A stretch of DNA of 57,307 nt. Source: an uncultured Cellvibrionales bacterium (GTDB lineage: Bacteria; Pseudomonadota; Gammaproteobacteria; Pseudomonadales; GM7GCV1). The stretch lies in the NCBI GenBank assembly GCA_913063225.1, contig CAJXYP010000001.1, forward strand, positions 1 through 57,307, written 5' to 3'. The stretch's first letter is position 1; the number at the start of each line of letters is the position of its first letter. The position numbers were made by a program, and so were the translations under genes. Of the stretch, positions 1 to 9,753 are shown one piece after another. A model generated the notes under the pieces. That model was not told where the DNA came from. It ran no database searches and worked only from the letters and a program-made list of their open reading frames with translations.

Positions 1-1064
1 CGCTCCATCCAAGGCAGCGCCATATCCATCTCGCGGGCTTGATAAAAAGCAGAACCAACCGCGCGCATTACATCTTCACTTTCTTCGATAAGGCCGTTAT
101 TGATACCTTCGATCATCAGGTTGGCACCTTCATAAGGCGCACCTGCAGCAATCATTAGATAGCTAAGGCCCTTCATTTGACCCTCTGTTTCCAAACCATT
201 TTGCAAGTAAGCGAGGTGATACGCAGCCAACTGTGACCTTGTATCTTCCAACTCAGAGAACATGCCACCCAACTCACGCCAATATTTGACATTGGGATAT
301 AAAACAATCAGCTTCTTAAGAACGGTAATAACCGCTGGAACATTCTCTTTTTGATAATAGATAGAACGCTGCATGGAGTACCAGTTTTCACGACCGATAT
401 TACCGGCGTCTTCTTCCATAACAATTGCTTTTTCTGTGTAAAAAAGCGCCTGATCTAGATCATCAATACGATAATAGATAATCGCAAGTTCCGCATAGTC
501 CCTGGAAGAAAGCTGGTTATCTGGGTTTACCTGCCTAACACAAGCCCAATTAATGAAGTACTTCAACGCTTCGTTGAAATCATCATCGAGCTGGTTTAGC
601 TGGGAAATAGTCTTAAGGTTACGTACTACCAACGGACCGTTGGCACCCTCTTCCGCAATAGTCCGCTTGTAATATTCTAGCGACTGAGGAACATCGTCAT
701 TCAAATAATGCGCGTAAGCGAAAAGGTTATAAACTTCGGCTCGCTCGTGGCTTTGTAGCCGATCGGTGCGTAAATCATTCAACTCATTGATCGCAGCCAC
801 TGGATCTGGTTCTGGCAAAATGGCATCTGGCTCGTCTTCTGGCGGAAATGGATTCAGCAAATACCGCGGAGTTTCCAACCGTCGGTTAACGGCTTGATCC
901 AACGCGCGAAGACGTCTCTCGCCAACGTCCATATAAGGCTGACCTACACAAGAAAACTCCTGCTGGGCCATACTCAGTTGAGATAAAGAAGCTACCGCTA
1001 ACAATATCGCTGCCTTGGTTAAGACAGCGGTAACTAATAAAGGATTTCGCAAAAATGTACGCAT
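1..1064 (-). CDS. TPR-repeat protein of the TonB2 operon (3' end outside window)
   Basis: The reading frame opens at an ATG (complement of 1062-1064) and stays open to the left edge, so the C-terminus is missing. Residues 1-33 form a Sec signal peptide with a likely cut after Ser-Met-Ala, giving a periplasmic or outer-membrane-facing protein. The rest is alpha-helical with tetratricopeptide-like spacing of Ala, Tyr and Leu. It lies 34 bases downstream of tonB, last in an operon with DUF3450, TtpC, ExbB and ExbD. A TPR protein at this place is typical of TonB2/TtpC clusters and probably helps couple the motor to the cell envelope; that role is inferred. The frame is certain, the exact TPR subfamily is not. 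Confidence 0.85.
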   Translation of the reverse strand, partial: MRTFLRNPLLVTAVLTKAAILLAVASLSQLSMAQQEFSCVGQPYMDVGERRLRALDQAVNRRLETPRYLLNPFPPEDEPDAILPEPDPVAAINELNDLRTDRLQSHERAEVYNLFAYAHYLNDDVPQSLEYYKRTIAEEGANGPLVVRNLKTISQLNQLDDDFNEALKYFINWACVRQVNPDNQLSSRDYAELAIIYYRIDDLDQALFYTEKAIVMEEDAGNIGRENWYSMQRSIYYQKENVPAVITVLKKLIVLYPNVKYWRELGGMFSELEDTRSQLAAYHLAYLQNGLETEGQMKGLSYLMIAAGAPYEGANLMIEGINNGLIEESEDVMRAVGSAFYQAREMDMALPWME

Positions 1065-1098
1065 TCTAAATTTCCTGAATCTCTTTCTGACGGCTAAA

Positions 1099-1728
1099 TT
1101 AGTCGTCTTCTAATTCGTAGATAAAACGGTTGGCGTGTTCAATTTCTACTGCTGTACCGTCTACAATCTTGGGCTTGAATTTAAATCGCTCAATGGCCCG
1201 AATACTCGCGCGGCTAAACAGGCTATTACTGCAATTCGCTTCGCCCTCTGGCACATAGGCGTCACGAGTGGTTCCCAATGCCGTAATAGTAAAATACACC
1301 GTACAGAAACCTTCGATACCACGTTCTGCTGCCCGCTGAGGATACTCAGGGTTAACCCGAACCAGGGCGATAACATCACCGTCTGAGAATGCGCCGGCAT
1401 CAACCTGAAGGTCGATCACCAGTGCATCACCAGAAAGGCCGCCCATATCGACATCGCTATCTACGCTGATATCCATTTGTGGCAAGTCAGGTGGAAGCTC
1501 AACGTCATCTACTTCATTGAGTTTGATTTCCTTTTTGAATTCAGTGATTTCTGGCTCTGCTTGCCAAATATCACCGATAGCAAAAACTTCTGTGTCATCT
1601 GGCGCTTCCTGATCAGCGTTGATCAAGGCTTGCATCAAAAAGAGCAGCGCAAATACAACAAAAATTGCACCGCCCGCGGCAGGCAGAAGTAATAGAAAGC
1701 CATTCTGTTTTGCTGGAGATTGAAACAT
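1099..1728 (-). CDS. tonB: TonB family energy transducer (TonB2 type)
   Basis: 209 aa. A single membrane anchor lies at about residues 11-36 after a short cytoplasmic tail. A periplasmic linker rich in acidic residues and Pro follows, then a C-terminal TonB domain (about 120-205) starting at a YPQRAAERG motif. TonB carries proton-motive energy from ExbB/ExbD to outer-membrane TonB-dependent receptors. The gene starts 2 bases after exbD ends, which suggests translational coupling. The protein is short, lacks the long Pro-Lys spacer of classical TonB1, and its C-terminal domain has two Cys residues (FCTVYF and ANCSNS) that could form a disulfide. No receptor gene is in the window, so the substrate is unknown. 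Confidence 0.9.
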   Translation of the reverse strand: MFQSPAKQNGFLLLLPAAGGAIFVVFALLFLMQALINADQEAPDDTEVFAIGDIWQAEPEITEFKKEIKLNEVDDVELPPDLPQMDISVDSDVDMGGLSGDALVIDLQVDAGAFSDGDVIALVRVNPEYPQRAAERGIEGFCTVYFTITALGTTRDAYVPEGEANCSNSLFSRASIRAIERFKFKPKIVDGTAVEIEHANRFIYELEDD

Positions 1729-1730
1729 GA

Positions 1731-2138
1731 TTATCCCTCCTCAGAAGAAATTTGAACAAGCTCTACGCCAACTTCTTTAGCGGCGTCGGCTACAAGAGCA
1801 ATTTCTTTTACCTTGGCATCTTCATCCGCTGTAATAACCAATGCACCCTTGGGGTTATCGGCATATAGCGCAGCAATGGAAGTACGTAGAAACTTCGTTT
1901 CTATTTTTTCGCGGTTTATCCAAATAACACTATCGGAATCTATCGCTACCAACATACTGGGTTTAAGGGATATAGACGAGTTGGCGCCAGGGCGAACTAC
2001 ATCAACGCCAGGTAACTTGATAAAAGTTGCGGTTACGATAAAGAAGATCAACATAATGAATACAACGTCCAACATGGGCGTCAAATCAATATTCTGCTCG
2101 TCAGAACCACGGTTTCTACTGCTGCTGCCTCTATTCAT
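1731..2138 (-). CDS. exbD: ExbD/TolR family biopolymer transport protein
   Basis: 135 aa, the usual ExbD length. The N-terminus carries the family signature NIDLTPMLDVVFIMLIFFIV, with the essential membrane Asp (LDVVF) in the single transmembrane helix at about residues 20-43. A periplasmic ExbD domain follows. With ExbB it forms the proton-driven motor that energises TonB. It lies between exbB (24-base gap) and tonB (2-base gap) and is surely co-transcribed with both. Family assignment is firm; the split between ExbD and TolR rests on the TonB neighbour. Confidence 0.93.
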   Translation of the reverse strand: MNRGSSSRNRGSDEQNIDLTPMLDVVFIMLIFFIVTATFIKLPGVDVVRPGANSSISLKPSMLVAIDSDSVIWINREKIETKFLRTSIAALYADNPKGALVITADEDAKVKEIALVADAAKEVGVELVQISSEEG

Positions 2139-2162
2139 AATCTGTTTGACCTCAAATTCGGT

Positions 2163-2687
2163 CTAATGATCCATCGTAAGGTGGTCTTCCAACAACATAG
2201 TTTCTTTGTTGGCCACTCGATTTAGATAGGTGTCTGCAAAAACTCCGGCGATGGCAACTACCATTCCGGAAAGTGTAGGGATAGTGGCACTAAATACACC
2301 ACCGGCCATTTGTCTCGCGTCACCACCGCCGGTAATAGCCATAACCTCAAATACAGAGATCATGCCGGTAACCGTGCCGAGCAATCCGAACATAGGCGCT
2401 GAAGCAACCATGGTTTTCACCATCATAAGATTCGATCGAACCTTCTCATTTACTTCAGAAATCAATTTTTCTCTGACCTTGTGCGCATTCCAAGAAACGC
2501 GCTCAGATCTTGCCTCCCAGGCGGCAGTAGCTTTATTGATATCAGCCTTTAACCCACCAAACTTATAGTAGGCGATCCGTTCTAGAATCAAGGTCCACAT
2601 CAAAAACGCCAGGGTAGTAATCCCGTACTTAAGTACGGGACCACCCATTTCGAGATACTGAGTTACTGGCTCTAATATTTCGTTCAT
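2163..2687 (-). CDS. exbB: MotA/TolQ/ExbB proton channel protein (ExbB2)
   Basis: 174 aa with three predicted transmembrane segments (about 17-37, 95-118, 130-152) and the conserved channel sequence MFGLLGTVTGMISVFEVM. It is the inner-membrane proton-channel subunit that pairs with the downstream ExbD. It starts 2 bases after the ttpC-like gene ends. The short form without a long N-terminal extension is typical of the ExbB2 partner in systems that also have a large TtpC-like ExbB paralogue, which is the upstream gene here. Confidence 0.92.
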   Translation of the reverse strand: MNEILEPVTQYLEMGGPVLKYGITTLAFLMWTLILERIAYYKFGGLKADINKATAAWEARSERVSWNAHKVREKLISEVNEKVRSNLMMVKTMVASAPMFGLLGTVTGMISVFEVMAITGGGDARQMAGGVFSATIPTLSGMVVAIAGVFADTYLNRVANKETMLLEDHLTMDH

Positions 2688-2689
2688 GC

Positions 2690-4072
2690 TCAGTTAGCCT
2701 CAGATTTCTCCGCAACAATACCGGCTGCTTGTTCATCAAGAATATGCACAATGCGCATGGCTCGGCTGTTAAGCAATGTATGTAGAAGTATTGTCGGAAT
2801 AGCTACGCAAAGACCGAGAACCGTAGTTACTAGTGCCTGAGAGATACCGCCGGCCATACCCTGTACGTCGCCTGCACCGAAGAGCGTAATGCCCTGGAAC
2901 ACAACGATCATACCGGTCACCGTACCTAGCAGACCCATTAGAGGCGCTACAGCTGCGATGATTTTTACAATATTTACCCAGGCTTCGATAGCTGGACGCT
3001 CTTTGAGGATCTGCTCATTCAGCTTCAACTCAAGCGTTTCTGTATCGATGTTTGGATTGTTTTCTTGGATAGCAAGTACGCGACCAAGAGGGTTGTTCGG
3101 CATAGCTTTGTTTGACTTAAGCTGCTTGGAAACTTTAGAACTCAAGCCCATTAGAACGATTAGCCGCCAGAAAGAGATAAGCATCGCAACGCCAAACAAA
3201 CCGGTAATGATGTAACCAACCGTTCCGCCCTGGTGCCATTTCTGCTCAAGCGTAGGCGAAGCAATAATTGCTTTCAAGAAAGTACCGCCGCGAGAACCCG
3301 TTGGATCAATACCTACCCTATTAAAAGCAGCTGTTGAATTCTGGATGTCTCTAGCGTCGCCGGTGAACCTTTTTGGCTGACTTGGCAAAACCGTCACTCG
3401 GCCAGTGTTGGCGTCATAGCTCAAGTAGTCACCGTCAGAAATCAGGTTGTAGTTACCGACTCGAATCACTTCACGCTGGCTAACGTTGCCATCAGGAGAG
3501 GCTACGCTAGTAGAGAATCTTGAAACGTTACCACTCTCAACAATCTCATGCAGCATCTCTGCCCATAGGCGCTCGATTTCTGCGATTGAAGGTAGCTCAG
3601 TAGTACTGGACATTTTTGCAATCATTGACTCGAGGAAGTCTGTACGACCCGGGTATTGAGCAGAAACGATAGACAAATCAAGGTTTTCGCGGGCATCGCC
3701 AGCGGCACCAGTTAAGTGGCCGAACAATTCACGCAATGCGCCCAAACGTTCTTCTAGTTGATCTTGCTTGTCAGCGATAACCAATTCATTGGCATTAAAC
3801 GAATCTTCCAACTGATCGGAACGACGCTCTTCTGCAACGCGAGTAGTATTCTCTTGATCAAGAAAACGCTGCTGATTATTGCGCTCGGCAGTAAAAGCCG
3901 CTTGACGATCACGAACGTCTTGCGACTGTATAAGGTCGGCCTGACGAACCAACTCAAGTAGCTCTGCGGTGTCAACTGCAGTTTGAGCTTCGTCTTGCGC
4001 AATGACTGAACCGGCTAGCAACAAACCACAAAGACTGGCTGCTAAAGGAAATTTATTAACTGTAAAATTCAT
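2690..4072 (-). CDS. ttpC: TtpC-like large MotA/TolQ/ExbB protein
   Basis: 460 aa. A signal peptide (residues 1-25, cut near VIA-QDE) is followed by a periplasmic coiled-coil region (about 30-260) rich in Glu, Arg and Gln. A C-terminal ExbB-like membrane domain (about 280-455) carries the channel motif MGLLGTVTGMIVVFQGI. This architecture matches TtpC of the Vibrio TonB2 system, which is needed for TonB2 function along with ExbB2/ExbD2. It begins 4 bases after the DUF3450 gene ends, and those two proteins usually occur together. TtpC assignment rests on architecture and gene order. Confidence 0.85.
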   Translation of the reverse strand: MNFTVNKFPLAASLCGLLLAGSVIAQDEAQTAVDTAELLELVRQADLIQSQDVRDRQAAFTAERNNQQRFLDQENTTRVAEERRSDQLEDSFNANELVIADKQDQLEERLGALRELFGHLTGAAGDARENLDLSIVSAQYPGRTDFLESMIAKMSSTTELPSIAEIERLWAEMLHEIVESGNVSRFSTSVASPDGNVSQREVIRVGNYNLISDGDYLSYDANTGRVTVLPSQPKRFTGDARDIQNSTAAFNRVGIDPTGSRGGTFLKAIIASPTLEQKWHQGGTVGYIITGLFGVAMLISFWRLIVLMGLSSKVSKQLKSNKAMPNNPLGRVLAIQENNPNIDTETLELKLNEQILKERPAIEAWVNIVKIIAAVAPLMGLLGTVTGMIVVFQGITLFGAGDVQGMAGGISQALVTTVLGLCVAIPTILLHTLLNSRAMRIVHILDEQAAGIVAEKSEAN

Positions 4073-4076
4073 CTTC

Positions 4077-4850
4077 TTACCCCTGTGGCGCGGCGATAGG
4101 AAGGCTAAGAATATCTATCGCTGCTTGCTTCTTAGCGACTCTTAGGCCTTGTGCGACGGCGTTTCTATAGTCGCCAGTATCAATGGTCTCCCAAGCATTT
4201 GTATCATTATTCCAAGCGCCGGTTACGGCCTCGTCAAGCGTTTGATACATCAGGGAAATACGACCGACCCGCAAAATGTTCACGTCGAGCTCAGTGCCGG
4301 CAAGAACGATGGTATCGGTATAGGTTTCAAGATTAAGACCGTAATCCGTTTCGATTTTGAACACTTCTAAGATCTGACGAAATTTCTCAGCAGAAGTAAT
4401 ATCGGAACGACCTAGGTTGTTTTCCAGTCGAGCGACGCTATCGCGGCGTGCGTCAAGATGGAAAGGAAGATCGAGTTCAACGAATTGGGCCAATGATTCA
4501 ATCATCTCAACCATAACCGGTGCAATTAGCACCTCTAGTGTTGAGGCTTCATCAATAGATCGATCAAGATTACCAATCTGTCTATTTTGATCATCGATCT
4601 GCAGTTGAAGCTGCGCGTTATAGACCTTTAGGCCCTGCACTTGCTTAAGGACGACCTGAAATTCATCAAATAGCCTTATAGCGGCGTCATCTAGTGTGTC
4701 TACTTGTGCTTGTGCTCTAGAAGCATTAGCGGGAAGCTCTGCAGCAGCATTAATGGCGTCGTCAACTGACTGTGCTTGCGCACTTAGGCCAAATACAGCG
4801 CAAAGAGAAGATAGGAAGCATCCAATTAGCTTCAGTCTCGCATTATTCAT
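4077..4850 (-). CDS. DUF3450 periplasmic protein, first gene of the TonB2 operon
   Basis: 257 aa. The signal peptide ends at Ala-Gln-Ala (about residue 27). The mature part begins with a coiled coil (about 45-115) and continues as a mixed domain typical of DUF3450, which is nearly always encoded just upstream of a TtpC-like ExbB. The molecular role is unknown; a periplasmic partner of the TtpC coiled coil is a reasonable inference from the conserved pairing. A good ribosome-binding site (AGAGGAAATC then ATG) supports this start. It is the first gene of the operon, which reads toward the left edge. Confidence 0.85.
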   Translation of the reverse strand: MNNARLKLIGCFLSSLCAVFGLSAQAQSVDDAINAAAELPANASRAQAQVDTLDDAAIRLFDEFQVVLKQVQGLKVYNAQLQLQIDDQNRQIGNLDRSIDEASTLEVLIAPVMVEMIESLAQFVELDLPFHLDARRDSVARLENNLGRSDITSAEKFRQILEVFKIETDYGLNLETYTDTIVLAGTELDVNILRVGRISLMYQTLDEAVTGAWNNDTNAWETIDTGDYRNAVAQGLRVAKKQAAIDILSLPIAAPQG

Positions 4851-5182
4851 GATTTCCTCTTACGGTCTTATGAATTCGATAACAGATTGCAATTTAGAGG
4901 GGAAAGACGCAAAAACATTTGAAGAAACCCGGAAGAATCCAAGTCCCTGTTGCCTACTTAACAAGGAAGCCAACAAATTTCCTATCCCCACCCTGCGGGC
5001 ATGTTAGCACTAACCAATAAAGCTTAACCATAGGAAAACTCAGTGAGATCTACCTATTTGTCGCTTTTTTAACACTTACTATCAGGCTAATTCGTAGCTT
5101 TCCTCCCAAAATACCGTTGTAAACGACTGGAATCATTGGAAAATACCGAAAAACTGGCAAAAACTATGCATTTGTCATCTAC
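4851..5182. other. Intergenic region, 332 bases, without a convincing gene
   Basis: This gap lies between the 3' end of thyA and the start of the TonB2 operon, both on the minus strand. It must hold the operon promoter, but no clean -35/-10 pair was found. The only open frames are short, lack ribosome-binding sites and do not look like protein. Confidence 0.5.
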
Positions 5183-6016
5183 TTAAACAGAGATGGGTGC
5201 AGATATATGCGGATGCGGATCGTAACCTTCTAGATCAAAATCATCGAAGCTGAAATCGAAGATACCCTTTATTTCTGGATTTATCCTCATCTGAGGAAGC
5301 GCACGAGGCTCTCTACTCAATTGCTCCTGCGTCTGTTCGAGATGATTTAGATATAGGTGAGCATCACCGAAGGTGTGCACAAAATCACCGTACTCGAGAT
5401 CACAGACTTGCGCCAGCATCATGGTAAGTAAACTATACGAAGCTATATTAAAGGGCACCCCTAAAAATATATCGGCGCTGCGCTGGTATAGCTGACAGGA
5501 AAGACGCCCATCAGCCACATAGAATTGAAACAGGCAGTGACAGGGAGGCAATGCCTGCAGCCCCGCGGAAGCATTGTCATGAGGCGAAACGCTAGAATCA
5601 GGCAGCACCGCCGGATTCCAGGCACTTACCAACAGCCGTCGAGAGTCTGGATTATTTTTTAGGCTCTCAACCAATTCAGAAATTTGATCGATAACCCGGC
5701 CATCTGGTGCCTGCCATGATCGCCACTGCTTACCGTATACCGGGCCGAGCTCGCCTTCTTCAGTAGCCCAGTCGTCCCATATACGAACTCCGTTTTCACT
5801 GAGGTATCGAATATTGGTTTCTCCTTTAAGAAACCAAAGTAGTTCATGAATTATGGATCGTAGATGACATTTTTTTGTGGTCACCAAAGGAAAGCCCTGC
5901 TGCAAATCAAATCGCATCTGGTAGCCAAACACACTAATAGTGCCCGTGCCGGTGCGATCAGACTTCTCCGCGCCTGTTTCAGCTACATGGCGCATAAAAT
6001 CCAAATACTGCTTCAC
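5183..6016 (-). CDS. thyA: Thymidylate synthase ThyA
   Basis: 277 aa. Converts dUMP to dTMP using methylene-tetrahydrofolate, in the cytoplasm. The catalytic Cys is C159 in [11 protein letters not shown]. The folate/dUMP motifs RTGTGT (21-26), [11 protein letters not shown] and [17 protein letters not shown] are intact, and the C-terminus ends in API-SV as the family does. Compared with the E. coli enzyme it has about 13 extra residues before the catalytic loop (around 139-153), an insertion known in many other ThyA proteins. The start is a GTG that overlaps the lgt stop codon by 4 bases (GTGA), with an AGGGGAA ribosome-binding site. It ends the rppH-ptsP-lgt-thyA group. Confidence 0.97.
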   Translation of the reverse strand: MKQYLDFMRHVAETGAEKSDRTGTGTISVFGYQMRFDLQQGFPLVTTKKCHLRSIIHELLWFLKGETNIRYLSENGVRIWDDWATEEGELGPVYGKQWRSWQAPDGRVIDQISELVESLKNNPDSRRLLVSAWNPAVLPDSSVSPHDNASAGLQALPPCHCLFQFYVADGRLSCQLYQRSADIFLGVPFNIASYSLLTMMLAQVCDLEYGDFVHTFGDAHLYLNHLEQTQEQLSREPRALPQMRINPEIKGIFDFSFDDFDLEGYDPHPHISAPISV

Positions 6017-6813
6017 GTTGTTGTTCCCCTAGATTTCGATTTTTGAGCTACGTAAATAAGTGCAAGGCCCGCGAGTAACATCGGTACACACAGAGTTTGT
6101 CCGCGCGTTATCCACCCAAAGAGCAACTCTTGTAAATGACTATCCGGCTCACGCACAAATTCTACGAGAAAGCGGAAGCAGGCATACATACTTAGGAATA
6201 ACCCAGACAATAAACCTGCCTGCCTAGGACGTCGTGCCAACCAATTCAAAACAACAAAAATAACCAGGCCTTCTAATAACGCCTCATATAACTGCGAAGG
6301 ATGCCGCGGTAACTGCAGTGGATCTCTGGGGAATACCATTGCCCACCAACCTTCGGTCGTCCGACCCCACAGCTCTTGCCCAACAAAGTTTCCAAGACGA
6401 CCAAGAAATAGGCCAATTGGCGCTAGCGGTGCAACAAAGTCCCCCAACTGTAAAAGTCCAATCTGATGCTTGCGGGAGAATAGGAGCAGCGCCAGGATTA
6501 CACCGATTAGACCGCCGTGAAATGACATGCCGCCTTCCCACACTCGCAGCAGCCAGAGTGGGTCTTCAACAAACCTCGAAAATTGATAAAAGAATACGTA
6601 GCCCGCACGACCTCCGAAAATAACACCCAAAGCACCGTAAAAAATCAGGTCTTCTACTCTTTCTGCCTTGACCGGGCTCCAGGGCCTTTTGGCCTGCAGA
6701 AGAGCGAGCCGCCACACACCGAGAAAACTTAGCAGGTAGGCGATGCCGTACCAATGTACCGAGAGCGGGCCGAGGCTAAAAGCGACTGGATCTATTTCAG
6801 GATAACCAAGCAT
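6013..6813 (-). CDS. lgt: Prolipoprotein diacylglyceryl transferase Lgt
   Basis: 266 aa, an inner-membrane enzyme that moves diacylglycerol from phosphatidylglycerol to the lipobox Cys of prolipoproteins. About seven transmembrane segments are visible. Diagnostic motifs are HGGLIG at 99-104 and [14 protein letters not shown] further on, followed by the HPSQLYEA motif. It sits between ptsP and thyA with a 4-base overlap into thyA, an order conserved in gammaproteobacteria. Several lipoproteins encoded in this window (the M48 protease, the LEA protein) would be its clients. Confidence 0.97.
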   Translation of the reverse strand: MLGYPEIDPVAFSLGPLSVHWYGIAYLLSFLGVWRLALLQAKRPWSPVKAERVEDLIFYGALGVIFGGRAGYVFFYQFSRFVEDPLWLLRVWEGGMSFHGGLIGVILALLLFSRKHQIGLLQLGDFVAPLAPIGLFLGRLGNFVGQELWGRTTEGWWAMVFPRDPLQLPRHPSQLYEALLEGLVIFVVLNWLARRPRQAGLLSGLFLSMYACFRFLVEFVREPDSHLQELLFGWITRGQTLCVPMLLAGLALIYVAQKSKSRGTTT

Positions 6814-6917
6814 TTATGAGGACAATTAGTTTGATTGCAAAGGCAGAATTCGAGGCGCAACCCTAGCACGGCTTTAGGGCCGGTTAACACTAATTGTTAA
6901 AAGGGCTTTGGCGTGTA

Positions 6918-9200
6918 TTAGTGCGTCGTTATTTTTTTGAGGTTAGCCAGTCTGCGCAATTCCGGATCTTGGACAAAGTCCTCTAAACATTGATGCACGT
7001 CGGCTACATCCGCAACCGCCAATACCTTCTTAAGTAGTGGTCCCAATTCCGAATACTTTGAACTGCGGATCAGTGCTTTGACTCGCAGAAGATTAGAGGC
7101 GCTCATAGAAAGCGAATCATATCCCATGGCAATTAGCAGCAATGCTCCAAGAGGGTCACCTGCCAATTCGCCACATAGTCCAGCCGAAATCCCCTCGGCT
7201 CTCGCTGCATAGACTACGTGTTGTAACGCGGCCAATACTGCCGGGTGCATAGCATCATATAGATCCACCACTCTTGGATTGTTCCTATCCACCGCCAATA
7301 TGTATTGGGTTAGGTCGTTGCTGCCTACGGAAAGAAAATCGACTCGTTTGGCAAAATCCCGCGCCAGAAATACCGCCGAAGGTACCTCAATCATCGCACC
7401 CAATTTGGGCATCAATATTTCAAACCCTTCTTCTTCCGTCAACTCTTTGTGGGCCCGCTTAACCAGCGCCACAGCCATATCCAGTTCCGGCACGCCAGAT
7501 ATCATCGGGAACAAAATCGACAAGTTATCGAGCTGATAAGAAGCTTTCATCATGGCGCGGACTTGAGCGAGAAAAAGCTCCGGGTGATCGAGTGTAATAC
7601 GAATTCCGCGCCAACCTAGAAACGGATTTTCTTCACTAATCGGGAAGTATGGCAGCGCCTTGTCTCCACCAATATCCAACGTGCGCATAACTACCGGTCG
7701 CGGCGAAAACGCCTCTAACAGCTCTCGGTAAAATTGCCGCTGCTCTTCTTCCGTAGGAAATCTCTGGCGCGTAAAAAATGGTACTTCGCTGCGGAATAAG
7801 CCCACACCTTCAGCCCCGCGCTCAATCGACCTTCTTACATCTGCCATCAGGCCTGTATTCACCAGCAATTTAATACGGTGTTCATCTTGGGTAACCGCCG
7901 GCAAATCACGCAGTTGCTCTAACTCTGCATTTAACTCGGCATCTTCTTGCTGGAGGGCCTCAAAATGCTGCCTGTGTTCCTGCGTCGCATTGACGTACAT
8001 ATATCCATGGTGGCCATCTACGATAACTTCTTCGCCCTTCAATTTAGAGGGCCTGAGTCCCTCGACACCAACTACTGTCGGAATACCCATGGCCCGCGCC
8101 AAAATTGAGAGATGCGAATTTACCGAACCTTTGGCCGATACCAATCCCGCCAATCTTTCAGGCGGAACCATGCCAAACACATCTGCCGAAAGGTCTTCAC
8201 CGATTAAAATTGCGTTATCAGGGAACTCAAGTTTCTCATCTTGTTTTTCCTGCATATAACTAAGTACGCGCCTACCCAAATCTTTTATATCAACGGCTCG
8301 TTCTCGAAAGTATGGATCTTCCATAGCTTCGAAGTGTTTGCAATGCTGCAATATCACTTCGCTCCATGCCGTTTGGGCGGCAGCGCCTTCCTTAATGCGC
8401 GCTTTAACTTCTTTCCCCAGGTTTTGGTCATCGAGCATTTGTACATAAGCCGTGAACAGCAGGCGCTCTTGGTCTGATATAAGGCCGCTGAGACTGCGCT
8501 CCAGATCTTTGATGTGCATATGGGCGCGCAGGACCGCACCCTCGAATTCCTCTAGCTCTATTTTTGGCCCGCGGGGTTTAACCGCGCTGGTCGCATAAAG
8601 ATCGGCAACCGGAGAAATGATTACTGCTGTACCAATACCAATTCCGGGAGAGCCGGGCAAGCCGCGATATTCAACCTCTTGGTCAGCGCCCTGCCCACTC
8701 GTTAGTCGCTTTAATCCGCCAACGGACTCAGCGTGGGCGATAACTCCCGCAAGCTGCGCAGAAAGCGTAATAAGGAAAGCTTCGTCGCTCTCATCAAATT
8801 TTCGCTTCACTCTCTGCTGAACAACCAAGACGCCAAGCACTCGACGGTGATGGATGATGGGGACACCCAGAAAGGAGTTGTACTTTTCCTCACCGGTTTC
8901 CGGCAAGAATCGATAAGACGGGTGCTTTTCTGCGATTTCAAGATTGATTGGCTCTTCACGCCTGGCAACCAACCCGACAAGGCCTTCACCAACTCCCAAG
9001 CTGGCCTTACGCACCGCTTTTTGACTCAGCCCTTTGGTGGACATAAGTAAATAGCGCTGATTTTGCTCGTCGTAAAGATATACCGAGCAGACACTAACCG
9101 ACATGCTGCGCTTAACACGGCTAACGATTATATCTAGTGAAACCTCAAGATCAGCCGCCTCGGAAACTTGCTGAACAATAGACCGCAGGTCACTCAGCAC
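6918..9200 (-). CDS. ptsP: Phosphoenolpyruvate-protein phosphotransferase PtsP (EI-Ntr)
   Basis: 760 aa, usual length for PtsP. An N-terminal GAF domain (about 15-165) is followed by the EI fold. The phosphohistidine lies in GSVNSHLSILARAMGIP, the PEP-binding part includes GVGLFRSEVPF and MRTLDIGGDKALPYF, and a C-terminal TIM barrel contains SVGSNDLTQYILAVDRNN. It starts the nitrogen PTS relay (EI-Ntr to NPr to EIIA-Ntr), which senses nitrogen and potassium status. NPr and EIIA-Ntr are not in this window. The start is a GTG just after the rppH stop, and the N-terminus matches E. coli PtsP in register. Confidence 0.96.
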   Translation of the reverse strand: MLSDLRSIVQQVSEAADLEVSLDIIVSRVKRSMSVSVCSVYLYDEQNQRYLLMSTKGLSQKAVRKASLGVGEGLVGLVARREEPINLEIAEKHPSYRFLPETGEEKYNSFLGVPIIHHRRVLGVLVVQQRVKRKFDESDEAFLITLSAQLAGVIAHAESVGGLKRLTSGQGADQEVEYRGLPGSPGIGIGTAVIISPVADLYATSAVKPRGPKIELEEFEGAVLRAHMHIKDLERSLSGLISDQERLLFTAYVQMLDDQNLGKEVKARIKEGAAAQTAWSEVILQHCKHFEAMEDPYFRERAVDIKDLGRRVLSYMQEKQDEKLEFPDNAILIGEDLSADVFGMVPPERLAGLVSAKGSVNSHLSILARAMGIPTVVGVEGLRPSKLKGEEVIVDGHHGYMYVNATQEHRQHFEALQQEDAELNAELEQLRDLPAVTQDEHRIKLLVNTGLMADVRRSIERGAEGVGLFRSEVPFFTRQRFPTEEEQRQFYRELLEAFSPRPVVMRTLDIGGDKALPYFPISEENPFLGWRGIRITLDHPELFLAQVRAMMKASYQLDNLSILFPMISGVPELDMAVALVKRAHKELTEEEGFEILMPKLGAMIEVPSAVFLARDFAKRVDFLSVGSNDLTQYILAVDRNNPRVVDLYDAMHPAVLAALQHVVYAARAEGISAGLCGELAGDPLGALLLIAMGYDSLSMSASNLLRVKALIRSSKYSELGPLLKKVLAVADVADVHQCLEDFVQDPELRRLANLKKITTH

Positions 9201-9203
9201 GCA

Positions 9204-9692
9204 TTAGTCTCGCGTCAATCGAACTTGGTTATGGGATAGTTCTGACATGGCTTTTCGGTAAACATCCTTTTTAAATGGAACTACTTGGCCAACAGGGTAC
9301 CAATAACTCACCCAACGCCAATCTATAAATTCCGCTTTCTCACCACAATCAAATCGAATTCGGTCCGAATCCGCCTTTAGTTGCAGCAAGAACCATTTCT
9401 GTTTTTGTCCAATACAAGCAGGAACTTGGCGTTTGCGAAGCAAATTATCCGGAATTCGATAGCGCAACCAAGAACGCGTTTGGCCGACCAAATTTACATC
9501 GGCCTGTTCTAAGCCAACCTCTTCATATAGTTCACGATAAAGCGCATCAAGCGCGCTCTCACCCTCATCAATGCCACCTTGAGGGAACTGCCAGGAATCA
9601 CTTTGTTGTACGCGCTGGCCCCAGAAAACCTGGCCAGAGCCGTTGGCAATAATAATGCCGACGTTGGCTCGAAAGCCGTCTGAATCGATCAT
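9204..9692 (-). CDS. rppH: RNA 5'-pyrophosphohydrolase RppH (Nudix)
   Basis: 162 aa from the [12 protein letters not shown] start. A longer frame opens at 9800 but would overlap the gcvH coding end and adds 36 residues with no family similarity. RppH removes pyrophosphate from 5'-triphosphorylated RNA and starts mRNA decay by RNase E. The Nudix box [20 protein letters not shown] is intact, as are the family motifs [21 protein letters not shown] and [14 protein letters not shown]. It lies directly ahead of ptsP, as in E. coli. Confidence 0.96.
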   Translation of the reverse strand: MIDSDGFRANVGIIIANGSGQVFWGQRVQQSDSWQFPQGGIDEGESALDALYRELYEEVGLEQADVNLVGQTRSWLRYRIPDNLLRKRQVPACIGQKQKWFLLQLKADSDRIRFDCGEKAEFIDWRWVSYWYPVGQVVPFKKDVYRKAMSELSHNQVRLTRD

Positions 9693-9753
9693 ATGCGATT
9701 CCAGATTCTTGGAATAAGCCAGAAATTGTGCCCGCAGATTGCCTGCAGCGCAA

